From Melioribacteraceae bacterium (GTDB lineage Bacteria > Bacteroidota > Ignavibacteria > Ignavibacteriales > Melioribacteraceae), in contig JALSTI010000235.1 in the NCBI GenBank assembly GCA_026983795.1, forward strand, positions 1-39,339: a DNA stretch of 39,339 bases, given 5' to 3'. Positions 26,448 through 35,201 of the stretch are shown here, one piece after another. The position numbers and the translations under genes were made by a program. The notes below the pieces were generated by a model. The model had not been told where the DNA came from. It searched no databases and was given only the letters and a program-made list of their open reading frames with translations. The number at the start of each line of letters is the position of its first letter. Position 1 is the first letter of the stretch.

Positions 26448-27815
26448 ATGGATTTTTTAGATAATATAGTTTTACCGCAATCCGCTCATCACATGGAATT
26501 GTTGAGGGGTTTATTATCAATTACCTTAATAATATTGATTCCTTATTTAAGTGTATTAACCGGCAGTTTAATATTTTCCATTCTTTATCTAAAAAAGAAA
26601 AAAACATCAAACAATAATTACAATTACCGTTTTGCCAAAGAATTAATCGATTTATCTACATTTAATAAAAGCGTTGCTTTCGGGTTCGGGGTAATCCCTT
26701 TTATAAGCGCAATTTTTGCTTATGCGCAGTTGCTCGATAAAACTTCGTCATACCTGCCGTATTATGTTTCGGTTGCATTTGTTTTCTTCTTGATTGCTTT
26801 GCTTTTTATTTATACGTATAAGTATGCTTTTCATTTAAAAGATATTTTTAATTTTGTCTCGACCGAAAAGATTCAAAGCGAAGCGGATGAATCGACAGAA
26901 GAAGAATTTGAAAAATATTCATCTGCTGCAAATAGAATTTTTAAGAAGTTTGCGGGTTGGGGTTTGTTGTTCTTATTAATTGCAGATTATAAATTAATAA
27001 GTTCAATTCAATTATCGCTCAATCCGGGTTTGTGGGAACCTAATCCCGGTTTTTGGTCGGTACTCTTTTCCATACCTGCGCTTGTTAACTTTTTCAATTT
27101 TTTAATTGTATCTTTAGCGCTTACTTCAATAATTGTTTTATATGTTTATTTCCGGCCAAATTCAATTTATAAACGTAATAATGATGAGTATCTTAGTTTT
27201 GTTAAACAATTTGCACTTAAATCGTCGTTATTATTTTCCCTTTTTGTTCCTGTTGTAATTGTTTTAAATATTTTAGTCCTTCCGACTGTTGCACTTACTA
27301 ATGCCGTCTTTTTAATATCATTAATTGCAATAATTTTGGTTTTAATAACCGGAAATTATCTTTATATAATGATGAAAGAAGGACATTTGAAATATGTGCC
27401 GGCTGCGACGTATGTCTTTATTTTAGTAATTGCGTTAATCATTTTTAAGAACGAATATGCGTTTGAATCCGCAACTAAAAAACATTTTGTAGTACTCGCT
27501 ACTAATTACGAGGAATACTCGCAAAAATTAAAAGCGGAATTAGGAGGTAAAGAGAAAACGGTAAGCGGCGAAGAAATCTACAAAACAAGATGTATGGCGT
27601 GTCACCGGTTTGAAACTAAGTTGGTTGGTCCGCCTCATTTAAAAGTTCTGCCTAAATATGAAGGTAAAGAAGATAAATTGATTAAATTTATTTTAAACCC
27701 GGTAAAAGTTGATCCCGCTTATCCTTCCATGCCTAATCAAGGATTGAAACCCAATGAAGCAAAAGCGGTTGCCGACTATATGTTAAAAGTGTATGAGGAA
27801 AAAAAGAAAAAGTAA
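26448..27815 (+). CDS. Eight-helix membrane protein with C-terminal class I cytochrome c domain
   Basis: The 455-residue protein has about eight hydrophobic helices (roughly residues 18-48, 71-97, 102-127, 169-190, 202-236, 255-280, 282-304, 312-330) and a soluble C-terminal domain. That domain has one haem site, CMACH at about 382-386, and a methionine ligand in YPSMPNQGL at about 428, followed by the AVADYML helix typical of class I cytochrome c. A charged cytoplasmic loop near 140-160 is rich in Glu. Histidines near the start (SAHHMELLRG) could be haem ligands, but I do not recognise the membrane domain as any named family. It is the last gene of the island. I chose ATG 26448 over the TTG one codon upstream; AGGA ends ten bases before it. 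A redox role with the oxidase is likely. Confidence 0.7.
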   Translation: MDFLDNIVLPQSAHHMELLRGLLSITLIILIPYLSVLTGSLIFSILYLKKKKTSNNNYNYRFAKELIDLSTFNKSVAFGFGVIPFISAIFAYAQLLDKTSSYLPYYVSVAFVFFLIALLFIYTYKYAFHLKDIFNFVSTEKIQSEADESTEEEFEKYSSAANRIFKKFAGWGLLFLLIADYKLISSIQLSLNPGLWEPNPGFWSVLFSIPALVNFFNFLIVSLALTSIIVLYVYFRPNSIYKRNNDEYLSFVKQFALKSSLLFSLFVPVVIVLNILVLPTVALTNAVFLISLIAIILVLITGNYLYIMMKEGHLKYVPAATYVFILVIALIIFKNEYAFESATKKHFVVLATNYEEYSQKLKAELGGKEKTVSGEEIYKTRCMACHRFETKLVGPPHLKVLPKYEGKEDKLIKFILNPVKVDPAYPSMPNQGLKPNEAKAVADYMLKVYEEKKKK

Positions 27816-27830
27816 TTTAATCTTTTTTCC
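27797..27830 (+). terminator. Weak AT-rich hairpin at the end of the respiratory island
   Basis: GGAAAAAAAGA (27797-27807) and TCTTTTTTCC (27821-27830) pair across a short loop with one bulged base. It starts within the last codons of the cytochrome gene and a pyrimidine-rich stretch follows. It has few GC pairs, so termination is uncertain. No other terminator-like structure was found before prmC. Confidence 0.3.
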
Positions 27831-27934
27831 TTATTCTTCACTGGCCAATTCTAAATTCTTCGCTTAAATTTTCTTCCATGAAAATTAATTGATTATTGAT
27901 TAAATTTAAATTAATCATTTATAACAATTTATGT

Positions 27935-28792
27935 ATGTTAACTGTACTCGATTCCATAAAATTATCGGAAGAATATCTTCAGAAAAAAGAAATTGAAGCG
28001 CCCAGAATTAATGCCGAACTTTTATTGGCTGATATTTTGAGTTGTAAAAGACTTGATTTGTACCTCAAATTCGATCAACCATTAAAACAGAATGAAATAC
28101 AAAAATACCGGGAATATATTTCAAGACGCGGAAAAGGTGAACCGTTACAATATATAATTGAGAAAGTTGAATTTTACGGTATGAATCTCAGAGTAAACTC
28201 TTCCGTTTTAATTCCACGACCTGAAACTGAAATTTTGGTCGAAACAATTATAGAAGAAAATAAAGATAATGCTAATTTGAATATCCTCGATATCGGATGC
28301 GGGTCCGGTAATATTTCCATAGCATTGGCTAAGAATTTAAATAATGCAAAAATTTTTGCTATTGATATTTCGGAAGAGGCGCTTCTTTTAGCCAAGGAAA
28401 ATGCAAAGGAATTGGACGTTTTGGATTTGATACAATTTTTTAGAGGCGATATTTTTCATAATAATTTGAAAGAAATAAGCAGTAATTTTGATTTAATTGT
28501 TTCTAATCCTCCTTATGTGAGTAAGCAGGATTTTAAAAATTTGCAAACGGAAATAAAAGAATACGAACCTGATATTGCCGTAACGGATTTTGCCGACGGA
28601 TTAAAATATTATAGAAAAATTTCTGAAATCGGTAGTGATTTACTTAAACATGGCGGTAAAATTTATTTCGAAATTGCAATGGGTCAAAGTGAAGATGTAA
28701 AAAATATATTGAAAAAAAATAACTTCAAAAATATTTTAAGTAAAAAAGATTATTCCGGTGTAGAAAGAATTATTTTGGGAGAAAGATTATGA
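27935..28792 (+). CDS. prmC: Peptide chain release factor glutamine methyltransferase
   Basis: The 285-residue protein has the HemK N-terminal helical domain (AEEYLQ-like helix, then APRINAELLLADIL) and a class I methyltransferase domain. That domain has LIPRPETEILVE, LDIGCGSGNISIALA for AdoMet, AIDISEEALLLAKENAK, and the catalytic VSNPPYVS (NPPY) near residue 190. PrmC methylates the glutamine of the GGQ motif in release factors RF1 and RF2. I chose the ATG at 27935 over a TTG at 27896; a full HemK N terminus starts there. It overlaps dtd by four bases (ATGA). Confidence 0.95.
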   Translation: MLTVLDSIKLSEEYLQKKEIEAPRINAELLLADILSCKRLDLYLKFDQPLKQNEIQKYREYISRRGKGEPLQYIIEKVEFYGMNLRVNSSVLIPRPETEILVETIIEENKDNANLNILDIGCGSGNISIALAKNLNNAKIFAIDISEEALLLAKENAKELDVLDLIQFFRGDIFHNNLKEISSNFDLIVSNPPYVSKQDFKNLQTEIKEYEPDIAVTDFADGLKYYRKISEIGSDLLKHGGKIYFEIAMGQSEDVKNILKKNNFKNILSKKDYSGVERIILGERL

Positions 28793-29241
28793 GAGCCTTG
28801 GTTCAACGTGTTTCCGAAGGAGGCGTTGATATAAGCGAATTTAATTACACTGCATCTATTTCCAAAGGAATGGTAATTTTACTGGGAGTAAAAGAAGGCG
28901 ATACGATTGAAGACGTGAACTTTGTAGCGGATAAATGTTCTAATTTAAGGATATTCGAGGATAAAAACGGGAAAATGAATTTGTCAGTTAAACAAATTAA
29001 CGGAGAGGTGTTGGTTATTTCCCAATTTACTTTGTATGCCGATACGAGAAAAGGGAATAGACCGAGTTTTAACCTTGCCGCTTCACCCGAATTAGCTATC
29101 GGACTGTATGAAAAATTGATTGACCGTCTTAAACAAAATTTAGGCGAAGAGAAAGTTAAGCATGGAATTTTCGGTGCGATGATGAAAGTTAAAATATTTA
29201 ACGACGGACCGGTAACAGTGTTAGTCGAATCCAAAACATGA
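28789..29241 (+). CDS. dtd: D-aminoacyl-tRNA deacylase
   Basis: The 150-residue protein is the full length of Dtd. It begins MRALVQRVSEGGVDI, and carries ISKGMVILLGVKEGD, CSNLRIFEDKNGKMNLS, VISQFTLYADTRKGNRPSF (the SQFTL motif) and NDGPVTVLVES (the GPVT motif). These two motifs form the chiral-proofreading pocket. It hydrolyses D-amino acids and glycine mischarged on tRNA in the cytoplasm. The ATG overlaps the prmC stop, so the two are coupled. Confidence 0.97.
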   Translation: MRALVQRVSEGGVDISEFNYTASISKGMVILLGVKEGDTIEDVNFVADKCSNLRIFEDKNGKMNLSVKQINGEVLVISQFTLYADTRKGNRPSFNLAASPELAIGLYEKLIDRLKQNLGEEKVKHGIFGAMMKVKIFNDGPVTVLVESKT

Positions 29242-29251
29242 AGATTGTAAA

Positions 29252-30151
29252 TTGAGCAGAGTTTTACTAATATTTTTAGACGGCGTGGGTATTGGAAAAG
29301 AGGACCCTAAATTCAATCCTTTTTTTAAGTATGAATTTAAATTATTCACAAAATATTTTTCTTCCGTGCCGAGTATAAATAACTCAACAATTAAGACCGG
29401 CGACGCTATTCTCTTTCCTACGGATGCTTGCTTGGGAATTGAAGGATTACCTCAAAGCGGTACGGGACAAACTTCCATATTTTGCGGAATTAACGCACCT
29501 AAAAAAATAGGAAAACATTTTGGACCGTATCCTTACTCTACTTTAATACCGTTTATCGAAAAGAAAAATATTTTCCAAGAATTTATCAATAAAGGTAAAA
29601 AGGTTGCTTTTGCTAATGCATATCCAAGTGTATTTTTTGAATACATTAATTCCGGTAGAAGAAGACTAAGTGTTACTTCATTAAGTTGCATTTTAAGCGG
29701 AGTTCGATTAAGAAACGAAACCGATTTACGAAAAGGGAACGCGGTAAGCGCCGAAATTGACAATAAATATTGGGTGAAAAAACTTAATTATAAAATTCCG
29801 GTAATTAAACCTCAAACTGCCGCAAAGCATTTACTGAATTTAGCTTCCAAAAATCATTTTACATTATTTGAACATTTCGTCACAGACCATTTAGGGCACG
29901 GTAGAAATAAAGGGGATTTGGAGGAGCGTTTAAGAGTACTTGACGAATTTTTGCTTTACATTTTTCGGAACAGAAAAAATAACATGCATGTATTTCTCTG
30001 TTCGGATCACGGTAATATTGAAGATCTATCCGTTAAAACCCATACATATAACAAGGCAATTACTATTGTCGCCGGGAAGAATGCCGGCGAAATTTCGAAA
30101 CGGATTAAAAATATAAGTCAAATAAAAAAAGCTATACTCGGTATTTTTTAG
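29252..30151 (+). CDS. Alkaline-phosphatase-superfamily metalloenzyme, substrate unknown
   Basis: The 299-residue protein has the metal and nucleophile pattern of the superfamily that includes cofactor-independent phosphoglycerate mutase and phosphopentomutase. It starts with FLDGVGIGKEDP, and GLPQSGTGQTSIFCG holds the nucleophile (Thr or Ser near residue 70). FVTDHLGHGRNKGD gives the second Asp and two His, FLCSDHGNIEDLS gives Asp-His, and a final THTYN His completes the set. It is shorter than iPGM (about 510) and DeoB (about 390) and has a reduced cap domain. The full metal set suggests an active hydrolase or mutase. The start is a TTG 10 bases after dtd. The stop overlaps comEC (TAGTG). 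Confidence 0.72.
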   Translation: MSRVLLIFLDGVGIGKEDPKFNPFFKYEFKLFTKYFSSVPSINNSTIKTGDAILFPTDACLGIEGLPQSGTGQTSIFCGINAPKKIGKHFGPYPYSTLIPFIEKKNIFQEFINKGKKVAFANAYPSVFFEYINSGRRRLSVTSLSCILSGVRLRNETDLRKGNAVSAEIDNKYWVKKLNYKIPVIKPQTAAKHLLNLASKNHFTLFEHFVTDHLGHGRNKGDLEERLRVLDEFLLYIFRNRKNNMHVFLCSDHGNIEDLSVKTHTYNKAITIVAGKNAGEISKRIKNISQIKKAILGIF

Positions 30152-32508
30152 TGAAAAAATATCCGTTCATCTCGGTTATAATATTTTTTATTACCGGAAT
30201 TATTCTTGGTAAGTTTATACCTTCTTTATTTATTTTATTCATTGCTGCTCTTTCCTTAATTATATTTTTTATCCTCCTAAAAATAATTGTTCGCTCCTTA
30301 CCTACGAATATTATTAAAAACTTAATAATTTTAACTTTATCTTTATTGTCAGGCGTAATAGTATTAAAAACTCAAGGTGTTTCTGCCGTTAATTACCCGT
30401 TTAAAAATTCGTCAATTAAAGATGTAATTTTATTCGGCTCAATAAGCGATTTTCAATTAATGAGTAAAGGCACTTTGAGTGGAATAGTTGATGCAGATTC
30501 TATAATGATTAAAAACAGAATTGAAAAACTTAAAGCTAAAATATTGGTTAAAATCACCGACGAAAATCCGAAAAGAGTGGAGTATTTGTATCAAAAGATA
30601 AAAATAGGAAATCAAATTAAATGCAAAGGGTTTCTTTATGCACCGCCCGGCATTAAAAATCCGGGAGATTTCGACTACAAAAAATATCTGTATGAAAAAG
30701 GGATAACTGCAATAGTAAGCGTAAATCATTTTGAGAATTTTAGAATTACCTCTCACGATGTAGACCGTTTTGCAAATTTAATATTTAGCATAAGGAAAAT
30801 TATAGACGAACGCCTTAGAATGTTGTATGAATATAAATCTTATTCGCTTTTGAAAGGGTTACTATTAGCCGATAGAAGCGAAATGGATTACAAAGTAAAA
30901 GAAAACTTTATGAACGCGGGCGTTGTGCATGTGTTAGCAGTTTCCGGGTTGCATGTCGGTTATATAGTGTTGATATTCTTGGTGCTGTTTAACCGGTTTA
31001 ATTACATGCTTAAATATTTGTTAACAATAATAGGAATAGTGATTTTTATATTAATAACCGGAGCGCATGCACCTGTTGTTCGTGCATCAATTATGGCGAT
31101 AATTATTATATTAACCCAGCTGACAAACAGAAGTTCAAACGGATTGAATTCATTGGCAATTGCCGCTTTTTTAATTTTATTATTCGATCCTAATCAATTG
31201 TTTTCTCCTGGCTTTCAATTATCTTTTTCAGCGGTTTTATCAATTTTAATTTTCTATCCGGTTTTTAGAAATTTTCTCTACTCCCTTAATATTTCTCAAA
31301 CGTTAAATAAAATATTGCTATTCATGGCAATTTCGTTTGCTGCTCAAATCGGCACTTTACCGTTTACGCTTTATTATTTCAACAGATTATCGTTCATTGC
31401 ATTATTTGCAAACTTAATTGTAATTCCGGTAATTGGTTTTATACTTGCTTTGGGAATAATTTCTTTAGTTGTAAGCGTTGTTTGGATGTGGGGCGCTACA
31501 GTATTTTCGGCTGCAAATTATTTGTTGATTAGCCTCTTGTTCGACTTCATTAACTTTACGGGCTCATTAAAAATATCCCACGTTTTTATAAATCGCTTTT
31601 CCGTTTATGATTCAATTCTTTTTTATGTTGCATTGATTCTTTTGTTTTTAACTTGGAAGTATTTTAATCACAGATTTTCTAAATTATTGCTAATCGTTTT
31701 ACTAACGGCAAATTATTTTGTTTTTACAAAAATTAATGCTGCGGTTTTATTACCGCCAAAAATATTGAGCGTAATGCCGTTTGCTTTACGTTATGGATTT
31801 TCCACTTTTATAAAATTACCCGATGGAAAAGTTATTCTGGTTAATTCCGGTAAAGCGGATAAAAAATTTAGTCCGTCTAAAAGAATAATTGAGCCGTTTC
31901 TAAAAAGAATAAATCATAATTTAATTAATTATGCCATAGCAACTTCCGTTAATAAAAATCTTACAGGAGGCTTTAATTTTCTTTTTAACAAAAAAGCAAT
32001 TGATGTAATTTATAAACCTCCGCCGGACTCATTAAATAACGAAGATTATTTATTGGAAAACGAAATTGATCAATTTCAGGTAAATAAGAAATATTTATCG
32101 AAAGAACCTTTGAACATATCTAACTGCAGGTTTTATTATCTGAAAATTAATAAAAGATTTAAAAGTAAAAATTCAAATGTATTCTTAAAGATAGTTTACG
32201 GAAAAACGTCTTTTCTTTTTGCCGATTTATTAATACGTGTTAATTCGAAGTTCAATAATAAAATGAAGCGGTACTTAAAATCGGATGTTTTAATTGTTGA
32301 ACTTTCTAAAATATCTTTTCAAAATTTTAAAAAAATCTTGGAAATAGTAAAACCTTTGTATGTAGTTGTAAATGATAGTATTCTCCGGAACACAATAATA
32401 AAAGAATTTACAGGAAAGCTGTATAACCTAAACAACACGGGAGCGACGTTATTCCGTTCCGATGGAAATACAATTAAAAGAATTGATTGGAAGTACGAAT
32501 TTCATTGA
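30151..32508 (+). CDS. comEC: ComEC/Rec2-family DNA uptake channel with degenerate C-terminal domain
   Basis: The 785-residue protein starts with two short helices and an OB-like soluble domain (CKGFLYAPPGIKNPGDFDYK). The Competence membrane domain follows: LLKGLLLADRSEMDYKVKEN, FMNAGVVHVLAVSGLHVGYI, ITGAHAPVVRASIMAIIII, LFSPGFQLSFSAVLSILIFY, and several further helices. The family's C-terminal metallo-beta-lactamase-like domain is recognisable from about residue 545 (KLPDGKVILVNSGKAD, then IIEPFLKRI). Where the HxHxDH metal motif belongs it reads IATSVNKNLTGG. Thus the metal site appears lost. ComEC moves single-stranded DNA across the inner membrane. The start is a GTG coupled to the upstream gene. 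No other competence gene is in the window. Confidence 0.88.
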   Translation: MKKYPFISVIIFFITGIILGKFIPSLFILFIAALSLIIFFILLKIIVRSLPTNIIKNLIILTLSLLSGVIVLKTQGVSAVNYPFKNSSIKDVILFGSISDFQLMSKGTLSGIVDADSIMIKNRIEKLKAKILVKITDENPKRVEYLYQKIKIGNQIKCKGFLYAPPGIKNPGDFDYKKYLYEKGITAIVSVNHFENFRITSHDVDRFANLIFSIRKIIDERLRMLYEYKSYSLLKGLLLADRSEMDYKVKENFMNAGVVHVLAVSGLHVGYIVLIFLVLFNRFNYMLKYLLTIIGIVIFILITGAHAPVVRASIMAIIIILTQLTNRSSNGLNSLAIAAFLILLFDPNQLFSPGFQLSFSAVLSILIFYPVFRNFLYSLNISQTLNKILLFMAISFAAQIGTLPFTLYYFNRLSFIALFANLIVIPVIGFILALGIISLVVSVVWMWGATVFSAANYLLISLLFDFINFTGSLKISHVFINRFSVYDSILFYVALILLFLTWKYFNHRFSKLLLIVLLTANYFVFTKINAAVLLPPKILSVMPFALRYGFSTFIKLPDGKVILVNSGKADKKFSPSKRIIEPFLKRINHNLINYAIATSVNKNLTGGFNFLFNKKAIDVIYKPPPDSLNNEDYLLENEIDQFQVNKKYLSKEPLNISNCRFYYLKINKRFKSKNSNVFLKIVYGKTSFLFADLLIRVNSKFNNKMKRYLKSDVLIVELSKISFQNFKKILEIVKPLYVVVNDSILRNTIIKEFTGKLYNLNNTGATLFRSDGNTIKRIDWKYEFH

Positions 32509-32529
32509 TCATTTTTGTATTTTTACTTT

Positions 32530-33534
32530 ATGGTTATTACAGAAAATCAATCCTTAAAGCACACAAATACTTTTGGAATTGACATATTCGCCAAAAGATA
32601 CGTTGAAGTCCGATCTGTAGAAGAATTAAAAGAAATAATTAAAATTGCTAAGCAAGACAATTCGGAAATCCTTGTAATAGGTTCCGGCAGTAATATTTTA
32701 TTTACTAAAAATTACAACGGATTGATTGTTAAAAATGATATTCAAGGTATCGAAGTTCTTGAAGAAAAAGATAACGATGTATTTGTAAAAGCCGGCGCCG
32801 GAGTTTTGTGGGATGATTTGGTGGAATTTTGCGTCGACAATAATTATTGGGGGGTTGAAAATCTTTCCCTTATTCCCGGAACAGTCGGAGCCGCTCCTAT
32901 TCAAAATATCGGTGCTTACGGAGTAGAATTGTCGGATTCATTTTATTCGCTTAACGGAGTATTTTTGGATTCGCTAAATACTAAAACATTTTATAAAAAT
33001 GAAATTCAATTCGGTTACCGTAACAGCATTTTCAAAGGTGAGCTAAAAGGCCGTTTTATAATAACGGAAGTCATATTGAAACTCAGTAAAATTCCAAAAC
33101 CGGTTTTAACATATAGAGAGCTTAAATCCGTGGATAGTTCAGCAATTTCATTATCAGGAATTCGAAACAAAATAATAGAGATAAGAAAAAGTAAATTGCC
33201 TGATCCGGGTAAACTTGGTAATGCCGGAAGTTTTTTTAAAAATCCGGTTGTAGACGGGAAATTATTTTTACCGTTAAAAAGAAAATATAAAAGTATCGTT
33301 TATTTTGAAGTAGGTAAGAATAAATATAAAATTTCCGCCGGTTGGTTAATTGAAAATTGCGGTTATAAAGGGAAGAAAGTTGGCAATGTTGGTTGTTACG
33401 AAAAGCAAGCATTAATAATTGTTAATTACGGTAAAGCCACCGGAGATGAAGTATATAAGTTTTCAAAAAATATTCAGAAGGAAGTAAAACAAAAATTTGG
33501 CATATTATTAATACCTGAAGTTAATATCATTTAA
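32530..33534 (+). CDS. murB: UDP-N-acetylenolpyruvoylglucosamine reductase
   Basis: The 334-residue protein is a type I MurB: LKHTNTFGIDIFAKRYVEV, EILVIGSGSNILFTKNYNG, VFVKAGAGVLWDDLVEFCV, and the FAD-site motif LSLIPGTVGAAPIQNIGAYG, then FGYRNSIFKG, KLPDPGKLGNAGSFFKNPVV (the catalytic serine of the GSFFKNP motif) and SAGWLIENCGYKGKKVGNVG. It reduces the enolpyruvyl ether to the lactyl group of muramic acid, using NADPH and FAD, in peptidoglycan synthesis. I chose ATG 32530 over a TTG at 32515. It lies 21 bases after comEC. Confidence 0.96.
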   Translation: MVITENQSLKHTNTFGIDIFAKRYVEVRSVEELKEIIKIAKQDNSEILVIGSGSNILFTKNYNGLIVKNDIQGIEVLEEKDNDVFVKAGAGVLWDDLVEFCVDNNYWGVENLSLIPGTVGAAPIQNIGAYGVELSDSFYSLNGVFLDSLNTKTFYKNEIQFGYRNSIFKGELKGRFIITEVILKLSKIPKPVLTYRELKSVDSSAISLSGIRNKIIEIRKSKLPDPGKLGNAGSFFKNPVVDGKLFLPLKRKYKSIVYFEVGKNKYKISAGWLIENCGYKGKKVGNVGCYEKQALIIVNYGKATGDEVYKFSKNIQKEVKQKFGILLIPEVNII

Positions 33535-33540
33535 CAAATT

Positions 33541-33545
33541 AGGAG
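33541..33545 (+). promoter_or_regulatory. Ribosome binding site of the MFS gene
   Basis: AGGAG with a six-base spacer to the ATG at 33552. It is one of the few clear Shine-Dalgarno matches on this strand. Confidence 0.6.
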
Positions 33546-33551
33546 AAATTA

Positions 33552-35201
33552 ATGTCTGATACTAATACTCAAAATGAATCTGTAAAAACCGGTAGGAAGT
33601 TTACGGATGTTGTTAAAGATGCATTTAAAGAATTGGCTGAAACTTTTGTCGCATTTGTTAAAGCCCCCAAAGCGTTATGGGGAATAAATATACCGTATAT
33701 AATTGAAGGACTTGTATATTTCGGTATCTTAACTATTTTGGGAAAATATTCTTCCGAGAATGTTGGACTAACCGACGCGCAAGCCGGATTGGTTTATAGT
33801 TTTGTTACCGGCGGAATAACATTTGCAATGTTGTTACTCGGCGGATGGTCCGATAAATTAGGCGTCCGGGCATCCCTCGCTCTGGCTTTCATCGCAATGC
33901 TTGTTGGTAGAATTTTCGTTGCGCTGTCAGGTACCTTGGGTTTTAGTAATGGTTTATGGTCCCCAATGTTTTTTACACTTACCGGCGGGTTGTTGATAAT
34001 GGTTCTCGCTTACGGTTTGTTCCAACCTGCAGCTTATGCGGGAGTTAAACGCTATACTAACAAAAAAACAGCTGCAATGGGATATGCAGTTATTTACGGA
34101 TTTATGAATTTAGGTGCGTTCCTTTCCGGATTTATTTCCTCCACAACAAGGCATGCGTTTACTAACATTTTCCCTCCGAACGGATTAACCGCGGTTTTTT
34201 GGGTTTATGTTGTTTTAACGGCGGTTTCATTATTAATTACGTTATGGCTTATAAATAAAAAAACAGACAAAGATGCGGTTGCAAGGGTTGAAAAAGAAAA
34301 TAAAGAATTGGAAGAAAAAGGAGTTGAGATAGAAGAGGAAGATGAAACAGAAAAAGTAGTTAAACCTGATATAAAAATAAATAATACGTTTCTTATCATA
34401 TTTTCTGTTTTAGCTGTTGCGTTTTTCTTGTTGTCCGGTTTCGGAGTGAAAAACCAAATTAACAGAATATATGATTATAAATTATTTGGTTTGGATGCAC
34501 GAGTTGATGTAGCTTTTATTTTATTTGTTATTATGGTTATCCTTGCCGTAATTGATTATTTGAAAAGAAGACCTTACCATCCTTTCCGGGATAAAAGATT
34601 TACATTTTTCATATTTATTTTAGTTCCCGTGCAAACCTTATTCGCTCATAATTGGTTAACTCTTCCTTATTATTTAGACAGGGCATTTCAAGGAACTCTG
34701 GTCAGTCAATATTTTGAGGTCTTCTCGAACCTGAATCCTATTTTAATATTTATACTTACACCTTTAATTGCCGGTTTAACCGCACAAGCTAACGTTTATA
34801 AAATGATGATTTACGGAACATTTGTAATGGCAATTCCTACCTTCCTTTTAACAATAGGACCAAATGTTTATATGTTTCTGTTATATGTTTTAATGATGAC
34901 AATCGGCGAAGCTATGTGGTCGCCAAGATTTTTACAATGGATTGCCGAAATTGCACCCGAAGGTAAAGTAGGTTTGTACATGGGCGTAGGTCAGTTTCCT
35001 TGGTTTTTGGATAAAGTCTTTACGGGGTTCTATTCCGGTTGGTTTTTGGAAAAGTATTGTCCCAAAGGTGTTCCGCCATCGGAAATGCATACGGGATTTA
35101 TGTGGTTTATTTACGGATTAATTGCAATAATTACTCCAATTAGTTTGGTGCTTGCTAAAAATTGGATGTTAAAGGGATTTAAAGTAAAACATGAAGGATA
35201 G
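33552..35201 (+). CDS. Major facilitator superfamily transporter
   Basis: The 549-residue protein has about twelve helices. The N-terminal half has INIPYIIEGLVYFGILTILG, then GLTDAQAGLVYSFVTGG, LLLGGWSDKLGVRASLALAF (a variant of the MFS motif A, GGxxDKLG), and LFQPAAYAGVKRYTNKKTAAMG. A charged cytoplasmic loop of about 40 residues (Glu/Lys rich, near 230-270) splits the halves. The second half has PFRDKRFTFFIFILVP, IGEAMWSPRFLQWIAEIAPE and VGLYMGVGQFPWFLDKVFTG. The layout is close to the POT/PTR peptide transporters, but I cannot call the substrate. A good AGGAG lies six bases before the ATG. It overlaps the next gene's longest frame. Confidence 0.82.
   Translation: MSDTNTQNESVKTGRKFTDVVKDAFKELAETFVAFVKAPKALWGINIPYIIEGLVYFGILTILGKYSSENVGLTDAQAGLVYSFVTGGITFAMLLLGGWSDKLGVRASLALAFIAMLVGRIFVALSGTLGFSNGLWSPMFFTLTGGLLIMVLAYGLFQPAAYAGVKRYTNKKTAAMGYAVIYGFMNLGAFLSGFISSTTRHAFTNIFPPNGLTAVFWVYVVLTAVSLLITLWLINKKTDKDAVARVEKENKELEEKGVEIEEEDETEKVVKPDIKINNTFLIIFSVLAVAFFLLSGFGVKNQINRIYDYKLFGLDARVDVAFILFVIMVILAVIDYLKRRPYHPFRDKRFTFFIFILVPVQTLFAHNWLTLPYYLDRAFQGTLVSQYFEVFSNLNPILIFILTPLIAGLTAQANVYKMMIYGTFVMAIPTFLLTIGPNVYMFLLYVLMMTIGEAMWSPRFLQWIAEIAPEGKVGLYMGVGQFPWFLDKVFTGFYSGWFLEKYCPKGVPPSEMHTGFMWFIYGLIAIITPISLVLAKNWMLKGFKVKHEG

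Noticed and set aside
26448-27815. Cytochrome bd subunit I-type oxidase fused to cytochrome c
   Set aside because: The histidines and helix pattern are only loosely similar, and I cannot find the GRQPW-type signature or the Q-loop of CydA.
27891-27934. Promoter TAAATTTA before prmC
   Set aside because: One base differs from the consensus and there is no TTG or TTTG at the right distance upstream.
28845-29234. Open frame of 129 codons antisense to dtd
   Set aside because: dtd is unambiguous and the antisense protein has no family features.
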